Assembly (NCBI GenBank): GCA_946497905.1 | Contig: CAMMMI010000099.1 | Coordinates: 1 to 5,475 of the forward strand | Direction of reading: 5' to 3' | Origin: an uncultured Clostridium sp. | Lineage (GTDB): Bacteria > Bacillota > Clostridia > TANB77 > CAG-508 | DNA length: 5,475 bases | Made by a program: the position numbers and the translations under genes | Shown: positions 1-5,425 of the stretch, piece by piece | Layout: every line of letters begins with the position of its first letter | How positions within the stretch are numbered: position 1 is the first letter of the stretch | The notes under the pieces: model-generated | Told to the model about the DNA's origin: nothing | The model's input: the letters and a program-made list of their open reading frames with translations, nothing else | Database searches by the model: none

Positions 1-15
1 AAGTAATCAAAATTT

Positions 16-91
16 GGGCCATTAGCTCAGTTGGTAGAGCAGCAGACTCTTAATCTGACGGTCGGAGGTTCGATCCCTCTATGGCTCACCA
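16..91 (+). tRNA. tRNA-Lys, anticodon CTT, with encoded CCA
   Basis: Full cloverleaf read by eye. The acceptor stem GGGCCAT (16-22) pairs with ATGGCTC (81-87), with one G-T pair. The D arm is GCTC/GAGC (25-28, 37-40) with loop AGTTGGTA. The anticodon loop is CTCTTAA (47-53) with anticodon CTT at 49-51, which reads the lysine codon AAG. The T arm is GGAGG/CCTCT around TTCGATC (64-80). A88 is the discriminator base and CCA at 89-91 is encoded in the DNA. The anticodon stem (42-46 with 54-58) has four pairs plus a G42/A58 mismatch at its top. No promoter is visible in the 15 bases to its left, so it may belong to a longer tRNA transcript starting outside the window. Confidence 0.96.
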
Positions 92-98
92 ATAAAAA

Positions 99-132
99 GC
101 ACTGTATAGACTTAATCCATACAGTGTTTTTT
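99..132. terminator. Bidirectional intrinsic terminator between the tRNA and the aminotransferase gene
   Basis: A perfect 8-bp stem, CACTGTAT (100-107) with ATACAGTG (119-126), encloses an 11-base loop. On the plus strand it is followed by six T (127-132), which suits termination of the tRNA transcript. On the minus strand the same stem is followed by GCTTTTTATT, which suits termination of the aminotransferase transcript; that gene's stop codon lies only 10 bases away. One hairpin therefore appears to serve both convergent units. Confidence 0.88.
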
Positions 133-141
133 AATTTACAG

Positions 142-1329
142 TTATTTTATAGTTTCCTCAGCTAATAATTTAAATTTAGGTAAAGATCTTTTAATCATAT
201 CAGTAGAAACACAATAAGCTATTCTAACATATCCAGGACAAGCAAACGAAGAGCCTGGAACAAATAAAATATTATATTTTTTAGCTATATTACAAAATTC
301 TTTTTCATCTTCTATAGGAGATTTAACAAATAAATAAAATGCTCCCTGAGGTTTTATACACCCAAATCCATAATTTTTAAGTTCATTATATAATAAATTT
401 CTATTTCTATCATAAGTTTCCAAATCTGGAGAGATATCAAGACAATTCATAACAACTTTTTGTAATAAAGATGGAGCGTTTACAGATCCAATAACTCTAT
501 TAGCAATTGTTATAGCTGTTATAATATTTTCGCTATCATCCATTTCACTAGGAACTACAACATAACCAATTCTCTCACCTGGTAAAGAAAGTGATTTACT
601 AAAAGAATATACAACAAATGTATTTTTATAGTATTTAGTAACATAAGGAACTTCGATACCGTCATAAGCTAATTCACGATAAGGTTCATCAGATATTAAG
701 AAAATTTGAGTATTATATTGTTTTTGTTTTTTATTTAAAATTTCAGCAATTTCTTTAATTGTTTCTTCTGAGTAAATAACACCAGTAGGATTATTAGGGG
801 TATTAATTATAAGAGCTCTTGTATTAGGAGTTATTTTTTCTTCTAATTCTTTTAAATTAGGTTCAAAATTTTCCAAATTTGGTGAAACAATTTTTAATTT
901 TCCGCCATACCCTTTGACATAACTATTATATTCTACAAAATAAGGTGCAAATGTTAAGACTTCTTCATTAGGATTTAATATACTTTTTAAAATAATATTT
1001 AAACCACTAGCAGCACCAACAGTCATAATAAGGTTATCATATGTAAAATTAGTTCCATATTTTTTGTTAATTGATTTACTTATTGCATCTCTTACATCTT
1101 CAAAACCAGCATTATTCATATAACCATGTATAACTAATGGATCTTCAGTATCTACAATCTTTTTTATACTTTCTTTTACTTTTTCAGGTGCTGGAACACT
1201 TGGGTTACCTAAACTAAAATCAAAAACATTTTCAGGACCATAAAGATCAGATAACTTTTTCCCCTCCTCGAACATTTCTCTGATTACAGAATTCTTTTCA
1301 ACTAAATTAATCATTCTTTTTGCTATCAT
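142..1329 (-). CDS. PLP-dependent class I/II aminotransferase (probable aromatic or aspartate-type)
   Basis: This 395-residue protein has the usual length and motifs of a fold-type I cytosolic aminotransferase. Visible motifs are SLGNP (39-43, substrate loop), VGAASG (about 104-109, cofactor phosphate), an aromatic Tyr130 positioned to stack on PLP, NNPTG (179-183), SDEPYRE with Asp214 and Tyr217, SFSKSLSLPGERIGY with the Schiff-base Lys245 and Arg253, and YVRIAY with Arg369 for the substrate carboxylate. The start at 1329 is chosen because a perfect AGGAGG lies 7 bases upstream; the frame stays open to an ATG at 1380, but those 17 extra codons span this SD and have no good site of their own. 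With tyrA, pheA and aroQ on the same strand, transamination of phenylpyruvate and 4-hydroxyphenylpyruvate is a reasonable inference. The motifs alone do not exclude aspartate or another 2-oxo acid as main substrate. It is separated from the other aromatic genes by an insertion sequence. Confidence 0.93.
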   Translation of the reverse strand: MIAKRMINLVEKNSVIREMFEEGKKLSDLYGPENVFDFSLGNPSVPAPEKVKESIKKIVDTEDPLVIHGYMNNAGFEDVRDAISKSINKKYGTNFTYDNLIMTVGAASGLNIILKSILNPNEEVLTFAPYFVEYNSYVKGYGGKLKIVSPNLENFEPNLKELEEKITPNTRALIINTPNNPTGVIYSEETIKEIAEILNKKQKQYNTQIFLISDEPYRELAYDGIEVPYVTKYYKNTFVVYSFSKSLSLPGERIGYVVVPSEMDDSENIITAITIANRVIGSVNAPSLLQKVVMNCLDISPDLETYDRNRNLLYNELKNYGFGCIKPQGAFYLFVKSPIEDEKEFCNIAKKYNILFVPGSSFACPGYVRIAYCVSTDMIKRSLPKFKLLAEETIK

Positions 1330-1336
1330 AAAAAAA

Positions 1337-1342
1337 CCTCCT
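1337..1342 (-). promoter_or_regulatory. Shine-Dalgarno site of the aminotransferase
   Basis: AGGAGG on the minus strand, 7 bases before the ATG at 1329. It lies inside the longer open frame that begins at 1380, so it decides the start in favour of the shorter protein. Confidence 0.9.
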
Positions 1343-1434
1343 ATCTCTATAAATGAATAATTATCTCTCGATATCTCCATTTATCTTAATATTTTATTTT
1401 TTTATTAATTAAATTAATAACATCTTTAATAAAC

Positions 1435-1455
1435 ACACTAAAAGTGTACATTATA
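1435..1455 (-). promoter_or_regulatory. Possible weak promoter and small palindrome upstream of the aminotransferase
   Basis: On the minus strand a consensus -10 hexamer TATAAT (1455-1450) has no convincing -35 at the right distance. It is followed directly by a small inverted repeat, ACACT-TTT-AGTGT (1447-1435), roughly where a transcript would begin. This could be the aminotransferase's own promoter with an operator or leader hairpin. It could equally be chance in A+T-rich DNA. The remaining bases from here to the SD are A+T-rich with only a short TATC-GAGA-GATA hairpin near 1362-1373 and nothing else I recognise. Confidence 0.25.
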
Positions 1456-1500
1456 CATTTTATTTAATTGTTTTTACCTAGAATCTTTCTTCACTATTAA

Positions 1501-1509
1501 CCCTATCAT
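1501..1509 (-). repeat. Candidate subterminal inverted repeat, right end of the insertion sequence
   Basis: Minus-strand ATGATAGGG. Its reverse complement, CCCTATCAT, matches seven of nine positions of CCCTAATAT at 3019-3011. Such a short imperfect match can arise by chance in A+T-rich sequence; its position at both outer edges of the element is the main support. Confidence 0.3.
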
Positions 1510-1517
1510 TTCTCTCT

Positions 1518-1645
1518 GGATCTGTTTCTACAGTCCTTACCATCCTTCGTTCAATATATGAAGATAAAGTGACATGGCATTACTGCTTTTATACTGACTC
1601 ATTTAAGGTCTTATGGAGGTTTCCTCCCTCATGCCACTTTTATCT
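1518..1645 (-). ncRNA. Candidate bridge RNA / seekRNA of the IS110/IS1111 element
   Basis: On the minus strand the region after the transposase stop folds into nested structure. The 5' arm (1645-1631) begins AGATAAAAGTG and ends GCAT; it pairs with ATGC...CACTTTATCT (1580-1562). This makes about 14 bp interrupted by a one-base bulge and a five-base bulge. Inside are a perfect hairpin GGAGG-AAA-CCTCC (1627-1615) and a weaker one closed by GAC/GTC (1610-1596). Further 3' is a 7-bp hairpin, GGA CTGT-AGAA-ACAG A TCC (1536-1518), with one bulged A. A structured RNA whose internal loops pair with target and donor DNA is established for this transposase family. Calling this region that RNA is inference from position, length and fold. 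RNA ends are unknown, and I found no convincing guide match to the flanks by eye. Confidence 0.55.
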
Positions 1646-1663
1646 AGCTAAATTAAAATTTAT

Positions 1664-2947
1664 TTATGCTACCTTTAGTTGTTCTAATCTATTTTGTGTA
1701 AATACTCTTGTAGCCTTGTATTCTTCATTTTTTGTTACTACTGCATATATTATTTGTAATATCTTTCCTATTACTGCTACTATTGCTTGTTTCTTCTTTA
1801 ATTGATTTTCTTTTCTTGTTGTTAAATATTTATGCAATTCCTTTATTTCCTTATTTTTGTTTACCATTGTAAATGCCATTCTATACAAGATACTTCTTAA
1901 CAAACTTCTTCCTCTTTTTGATATTGTTGTCTTTCCTTGATGTTTTCCTGAACTGTTTTCTACTAGGTTTAATCCTGCATATCTTCTTATTTGCTCGTAA
2001 CTATCAAATCTATTGATATCTCCAACTTCTCCTATAAACATTGCTGCACTTACTATTCCTATTCCTTGTATACTAAGTAAGCTTTCATAAAATCCTGTTT
2101 CTTTTAATTGCTTTTCTAATTCTTCTTCTGTTAATTTTATTTGTTTTTCTAACATTTCTGCTTCTTCTATATACATTTTTAATTGGATTTTTGCTCCTAC
2201 TATTCCTTCTGTTGTTCCTATACTTTCATTTGCTAATTCATATATTCCCTCAACTTGTTTTTTACTATATCCTCGTTTTACAGTTTCTTTTATATGCTTT
2301 AATAACTCTTCTTTTCCTAAGCTTTTTATGTCTTCAGGAAATGGACATTTTTTTAATATTTCTTCTGATGTTCTACTTAATATGTTTTTAACTCCTTTTG
2401 TATATTCTGGGAAATATTCATCCATCGTTGCTATTAGTCTATTTTTTACTGCATTTTGCTTTCTTACTAATTCTGCTCTTGTATTTGATAAATTTCTTAA
2501 TTCCGCCCATATTACTTCTGGTAAATATGGTTCAAAAAATCTTGCATCCTTTATTAATCTTGCTATTGTCATACAATCTTTTTTATCATTCTTTGTTTGA
2601 CAATTGTCATCAAATTCTTTTGAGTTCTTTACATGAAATGGATTTACCGTTACAACTTTTATCCAATCTATTTTCTTTAAGTACCTTGCACATGCTTTCC
2701 AGTAGTGTCCTGTCGGTTCCATTCCTATTATTACTTTTTCAAAATTCATCATTGTTAAAACATTTTTTACTGTTTCTACTAGACTTTCAAATCCTTTTTT
2801 GTTATTATGAAAAGAGAAAGATTTTTTTATTTCTTTCCCATTTGGTAGGATTATTCCCGCCCAATGTACATTTTTTGCTATGTCTATTCCTACAATAGCA
2901 TCTGTGTTTTCAATAGCATTAAATTTTAAATCTTGTGAATTAGTCAT
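1664..2947 (-). CDS. IS110/IS1111-family transposase (DEDD recombinase)
   Basis: The 427-residue protein has the two domains of the family. The N-terminal RuvC-like DEDD domain starts at GIDIAK with Asp22, continues with GMEPTGHYW and Glu77, and ends in TKNDKKD with Asp121 and Asp124. A long, probably coiled-coil middle follows, rich in Lys and Glu to about residue 285. The C-terminal Tnp_20 domain contains the helix-hairpin-helix-like IQGIG (293-297), RRYAGL (331-336 region) and NSSGKHQG, whose Ser332 or Ser333 is the likely catalytic serine, then ISKRG. All key residues are present and there is no frameshift, so the enzyme is probably functional. Members excise and insert their element with help from an element-encoded RNA. 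The ATG at 2947 has GGAGG 8 bases upstream; a TTG five codons earlier, overlapping that SD, is rejected. Its upstream promoter matches consensus at both hexamers. Confidence 0.96.
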   Translation of the reverse strand: MTNSQDLKFNAIENTDAIVGIDIAKNVHWAGIILPNGKEIKKSFSFHNNKKGFESLVETVKNVLTMMNFEKVIIGMEPTGHYWKACARYLKKIDWIKVVTVNPFHVKNSKEFDDNCQTKNDKKDCMTIARLIKDARFFEPYLPEVIWAELRNLSNTRAELVRKQNAVKNRLIATMDEYFPEYTKGVKNILSRTSEEILKKCPFPEDIKSLGKEELLKHIKETVKRGYSKKQVEGIYELANESIGTTEGIVGAKIQLKMYIEEAEMLEKQIKLTEEELEKQLKETGFYESLLSIQGIGIVSAAMFIGEVGDINRFDSYEQIRRYAGLNLVENSSGKHQGKTTISKRGRSLLRSILYRMAFTMVNKNKEIKELHKYLTTRKENQLKKKQAIVAVIGKILQIIYAVVTKNEEYKATRVFTQNRLEQLKVA

Positions 2948-2955
2948 TATACTTA

Positions 2956-2960
2956 CCTCC
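2956..2960 (-). promoter_or_regulatory. Shine-Dalgarno site of the transposase
   Basis: GGAGG on the minus strand, 8 bases before the ATG at 2947. It rules out the in-frame TTG at 2962, which overlaps it. Confidence 0.85.
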
Positions 2961-2969
2961 AATATATTA

Positions 2970-3007
2970 ATTTCATAGACTTTTGAGTTTGTCGTCTATA
3001 TTGAAAT
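2970..3007 (-). other. Inverted repeat in the transposase leader
   Basis: On the minus strand ATAGAC (2999-2994) pairs with GTCTAT (2980-2975) across a 13-base loop. An outer ATTTC (3007-3003) pairs with GAAAT (2974-2970), leaving three bases bulged. A transcript starting about seven bases after the -10 box would begin right at the inner stem, so the mRNA would carry a 5' terminal hairpin about 10 bases upstream of the SD. The outer pairs overlap the -10 box, so the full repeat exists only in DNA. It could stabilise the mRNA, tune translation, or be part of the element's left-end recognition site. Confidence 0.6.
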
Positions 3008-3035
3008 TATATATTAGGGGGTATTTTGTTGTCAA
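3006..3035 (-). promoter_or_regulatory. Consensus promoter reading into the transposase gene
   Basis: The minus strand reads TTGACA (3035-3030), an 18-base spacer, then TATAAT (3011-3006). Both hexamers match the sigma-A/sigma-70 consensus exactly. The predicted start is near 2999. If the element's left end is near 3026, the -35 box belongs to the host DNA and the -10 box to the element, so insertion would have created the promoter. Confidence 0.8.
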
Positions 3036-3063
3036 AGTTCATTTTTCATTTATTACAGGATGC

Positions 3064-3519
3064 TTATTTTAATTCATTATTATGATATATAGATGCTAAA
3101 TCATATAAAGTTATATTATATTTTTTAGCTAAAATATTTAATTTGTTAAGATTTCTAGAAAATTCTACATCCAAAATATCATTTATTTTGTTCATACAAG
3201 AATTTAATTCTAATATATCATCATCACTAAGAGAAGGTATATTAAAACCATTATTCATAAAATCGTATTCAATTGAAACAGCTTCTAATATTATTTCTTT
3301 ATATAATTTTTTTAATAATTCAGAAGAAATACCATGCTCTGAAGCAAATTTATCCATCTTAGAATACATTTTAGATTCTCTATCTTGATGAACGATTTCC
3401 ATATTATTGGACTTTTTAATATCAGCAACAGTTGGTATAACCGAAAGCCTTAAAGTTAATAGATTTTGAATCATATTATCATATTGATCTAATTTATTTC
3501 TAACTTTTTTTAGTGGCAT
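3064..3519 (-). CDS. aroQ: Chorismate mutase, AroQ type, with C-terminal extension
   Basis: The protein has 151 residues. The first 85 form the all-helical AroQ fold that rearranges chorismate to prephenate. They align without gaps to the mutase domain of the E. coli P-protein at an offset of four. Arg7, Arg24, Lys35, Arg47 and Glu48 fall on the E. coli active-site residues Arg11, Arg28, Lys39, Arg51 and Glu52. Two positions differ: His44 stands where E. coli has Asp48, and Glu84 where it has Gln88 (Glu also occurs there in the yeast enzyme). Residues 86-151 are an extension I do not recognise, predicted by eye to be mostly helical. The ATG at 3519 has AGGAGG 9 bases upstream; the in-frame TTG at 3528 abuts the SD and is rejected. 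It follows pheA by 20 bases and supplies substrate to both PheA and TyrA. No terminator is visible between its stop and the insertion sequence. Confidence 0.85.
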   Translation of the reverse strand: MPLKKVRNKLDQYDNMIQNLLTLRLSVIPTVADIKKSNNMEIVHQDRESKMYSKMDKFASEHGISSELLKKLYKEIILEAVSIEYDFMNNGFNIPSLSDDDILELNSCMNKINDILDVEFSRNLNKLNILAKKYNITLYDLASIYHNNELK

Positions 3520-3528
3520 AAAAATCAA

Positions 3529-3534
3529 CCTCCT
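3529..3534 (-). promoter_or_regulatory. Shine-Dalgarno site of aroQ
   Basis: AGGAGG on the minus strand, 9 bases before the ATG at 3519, lying in the 20-base gap after the pheA stop. Confidence 0.88.
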
Positions 3535-3539
3535 ATTAA

Positions 3540-4337
3540 TTAATAAGTACCTAAAATACGATAATAAGTAACTTTATTTTTTAATTCATCTATTGTAGAA
3601 CTAATATTTCCATTAGTAATTTCGAAGTCAATTAAAAAGTAATATTCTCCTAAAACAGTTTTAGCAGGTCTAGATTCTATTTTTGTCAAATTGATCTGAT
3701 TATCATTAAAGATTTTTAAAACATTATATAAACAACCAGGCTTATGTTTAGTTGTAAAAATCATAGACATTTTATTTTTAGAAAAATCAATAGAATCCTT
3801 TTTGGTTAATACCCAAAATCTAGTTTTATTAAAAGAATTATCTTGTATATTTTTTTGAATTAATTTTAGATCAAACTCTTTTAAACAATCTATATTTCCT
3901 ATACAGGCACAATTATTTTTTAAAGATACTTCTTTAGCAGATAATGCTGTACTTGATACTTCTACAATTTCTGCATGAGATAAATATTCATTAATAAATT
4001 TTCTACATTGAGCTAAAGCTTGAGGATGTGAATAGACCTCTTTTATTTCAGAAAAAGAATAATCTTCTTTAGCCATTAAGTTTTGATTTATTTCTAGAAT
4101 TTCCTCTGATATCACATATAAGTTATCAAATTTAATTAAAGTATCTATTGTTTCAACAACACAACCTTGTAAAGAATTTTCAATAGGAACAATACACATC
4201 TCTACATCATCATTTAATAAAGCTTTAATAGTTTCTTTAATAGTTTTATAAGGTATTTTTTCATCTTGATCTGAAAAATGCTTAGAACAAGCTTCATATG
4301 AAAAAGTACCTTTTGGTCCTAAATATCCAACTTTCAT
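3540..4337 (-). CDS. pheA: Prephenate dehydratase with C-terminal ACT domain
   Basis: This 265-residue monofunctional enzyme decarboxylates and dehydrates prephenate to phenylpyruvate, the committed step to phenylalanine. The catalytic part shows GPKGTFS (7-13), PIENS (51-55), SHPQALAQC (103-111) and the diagnostic NKTRFWVL (170-177), whose Thr172-Arg173-Phe174 is the catalytic TRF motif. The ACT domain covers about 190-265. It carries GCLY (201-204, usually GALY or GALV) and ESRP (221-224), the two motifs tied to phenylalanine binding, so feedback inhibition by phenylalanine is expected. There is no fused mutase domain; that activity is supplied by the separate aroQ downstream. The start ATG at 4337 has AAGGAG 7 bases upstream, and that SD overlaps the tyrA stop codon, which points to co-transcription and probably translational coupling with tyrA. 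Confidence 0.97.
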   Translation of the reverse strand: MKVGYLGPKGTFSYEACSKHFSDQDEKIPYKTIKETIKALLNDDVEMCIVPIENSLQGCVVETIDTLIKFDNLYVISEEILEINQNLMAKEDYSFSEIKEVYSHPQALAQCRKFINEYLSHAEIVEVSSTALSAKEVSLKNNCACIGNIDCLKEFDLKLIQKNIQDNSFNKTRFWVLTKKDSIDFSKNKMSMIFTTKHKPGCLYNVLKIFNDNQINLTKIESRPAKTVLGEYYFLIDFEITNGNISSTIDELKNKVTYYRILGTY

Positions 4338-4344
4338 ATCAACT

Positions 4345-4350
4345 CTCCTT
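4345..4350 (-). promoter_or_regulatory. Shine-Dalgarno site of pheA overlapping the tyrA stop
   Basis: AAGGAG on the minus strand shares its first two bases with the tyrA TAA stop (4351-4349) and lies 7 bases before the pheA ATG. Ribosomes ending tyrA would sit directly on this site. Confidence 0.88.
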
Positions 4351-5425
4351 ATTCTGATTTAGTAATATCATAATTATTTTCTTTTAAAATATTAGATGCC
4401 TTGTTTAAATCTTCATATGTAGCAAATACAATATTTAAAACGCCATCATTTTGCTCTCTATTATTAATAATACCAATATTTTTAATACTTATATTTTTAT
4501 CTGCAATTAATGAAATAGTTCTAGAAATAGCTCCACTTTCATCTCTTATTTTTACATTTATATAAGGAAGAACTTGTCCATTGATTTTCTTAGTAATAAA
4601 ACTATCTCTGTAAATTTTTGCATCATTAAAATAATCAAAAATAGCACCTTCATCATATTTATCTAACGTATTCTTAAATGATTGTAGATTATTAATAAGA
4701 ATATCTAATACTTGAGAAACTTCATCTTTGTTAGTCATACAAATATGTTGCCACATAATTGGATCAGAAGAAGCAATTCTTGTAGTATCTTTAAAACCAC
4801 CAGCAGCTAACATTTTCATAGTTTCATTTTTATCATCTAGATTTTTAACTAGATTTACTAAAGAAGCAGCTACAACATGTGGAACATGACTAATAACAGC
4901 TGTAATATAATCATGTTTTTCTTGATCAATAATTACAGGAATAGCTCCTATACTTTTAATTAAAGATTGCAAAATATTAATTTGTTTTTCATTATTCTTT
5001 TTGGTTAAAATATAAAAAGAATTTTCAAACAAATAATCTATAGAAGTTGCATAACCAGACCTTTCAGAGCCTATCATAGGATGGCCTCCTATGAAATTTA
5101 TATTAAGATTTTCAACATCTTTTAAAACTTCTTTTTTAGTACTTCCTATATCTGTTATAATACAATCTTTTTTTACTATATTTTCAAGCTGCTCTGCATA
5201 GAATCTAATAAATTTTACAGGAGTGCATAGAAACACAATGTCTAAATCCGAAAAATTATTATCTATAGAAGTAGTATAATCACTTATAATGTGATCATCT
5301 TTTGCCTTCTTTAAACTATCTAAATTTAAATCATAAGCAATAATTTTATTCACATCTTCTAATTTGCTCAAACTCTTTGCTAAAGAGCCGCCCATAAATC
5401 CTAAACCAATAATTCCTATATTCAT
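4349..5425 (-). CDS. tyrA: Prephenate dehydrogenase with C-terminal ACT domain
   Basis: The 358-residue protein oxidatively decarboxylates prephenate to 4-hydroxyphenylpyruvate, the tyrosine branch. It opens with a Rossmann GLGFMGGS (7-14); Asp32 at the end of the second strand favours NAD over NADP. TDIGSTK (101-107) and GGHPMIGSERSGY hold the catalytic His115. ISHVPH (178-183) and FKDTTRIASSDP with Arg216 match the substrate-binding and tyrosine-sensing positions of the family. Residues from about 287 to the end form an ACT domain (LPYINVKIRDESGAISR onward), absent from many TyrA proteins and usually a sign of amino-acid feedback. The ATG at 5425 starts the protein directly at the Rossmann strand, as usual. 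The frame is open to 5467, but those codons come from the leader hairpin. The likely SD, AAAGGA, is 12 bases away, which is unusually far. This is the first gene visible in the operon. Confidence 0.95.
   Translation of the reverse strand: MNIGIIGLGFMGGSLAKSLSKLEDVNKIIAYDLNLDSLKKAKDDHIISDYTTSIDNNFSDLDIVFLCTPVKFIRFYAEQLENIVKKDCIITDIGSTKKEVLKDVENLNINFIGGHPMIGSERSGYATSIDYLFENSFYILTKKNNEKQINILQSLIKSIGAIPVIIDQEKHDYITAVISHVPHVVAASLVNLVKNLDDKNETMKMLAAGGFKDTTRIASSDPIMWQHICMTNKDEVSQVLDILINNLQSFKNTLDKYDEGAIFDYFNDAKIYRDSFITKKINGQVLPYINVKIRDESGAISRTISLIADKNISIKNIGIINNREQNDGVLNIVFATYEDLNKASNILKENNYDITKSE

Larger units (their letters stand above)
1498..3026 (-). mobile_element. IS110/IS1111-family insertion sequence, apparently intact
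   Basis: The element is defined by a full-length IS110-family recombinase gene, a short leader on its 5' side and about 165 bases of structured non-coding DNA on its 3' side. A total of roughly 1.5 kb fits the family. Placing the non-coding RNA-like region after the gene is the arrangement described for the IS1111 branch; the IS110 branch has it before the gene. The ends given are estimates. They come from a weak subterminal inverted repeat, CCCTAATAT (3019-3011) against ATGATAGGG (1509-1501), extended by the few bases usually found outside such repeats. This family normally makes no target duplication, and none was seen. The left end could lie up to about 30 bases further right and the right end a few tens of bases further left. 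It is inserted between aroQ and the aminotransferase, co-directional with both. Confidence 0.8.

Noticed and set aside
1330..1380. N-terminal extension of the aminotransferase to the ATG at 1380
   Set aside because: The extension spans a perfect AGGAGG that correctly spaces the ATG at 1329, lacks its own good SD and adds residues not typical of the family.
1498..1663. Explicit guide-to-target base pairing between the candidate RNA and the flanks
   Set aside because: Only short, chance-level matches were seen, and the exact element ends and core bases are not known well enough to assign guides.
1569..2898. Several plus-strand open frames opposite the transposase, including a Leu/Phe-rich one at 2398-2898
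   Set aside because: They lie antisense to a clearly coding gene. Their hydrophobic composition follows from the pyrimidine-rich complement of Lys/Glu-rich codons, and they have no convincing SD.
1498..3035. Target-site duplication flanking the insertion sequence
   Set aside because: No convincing direct repeat was found at the two ends by eye, and this family normally makes none.
3143..3388. Plus-strand open frame opposite aroQ
   Set aside because: It is antisense to aroQ, without a recognisable SD or protein motif.
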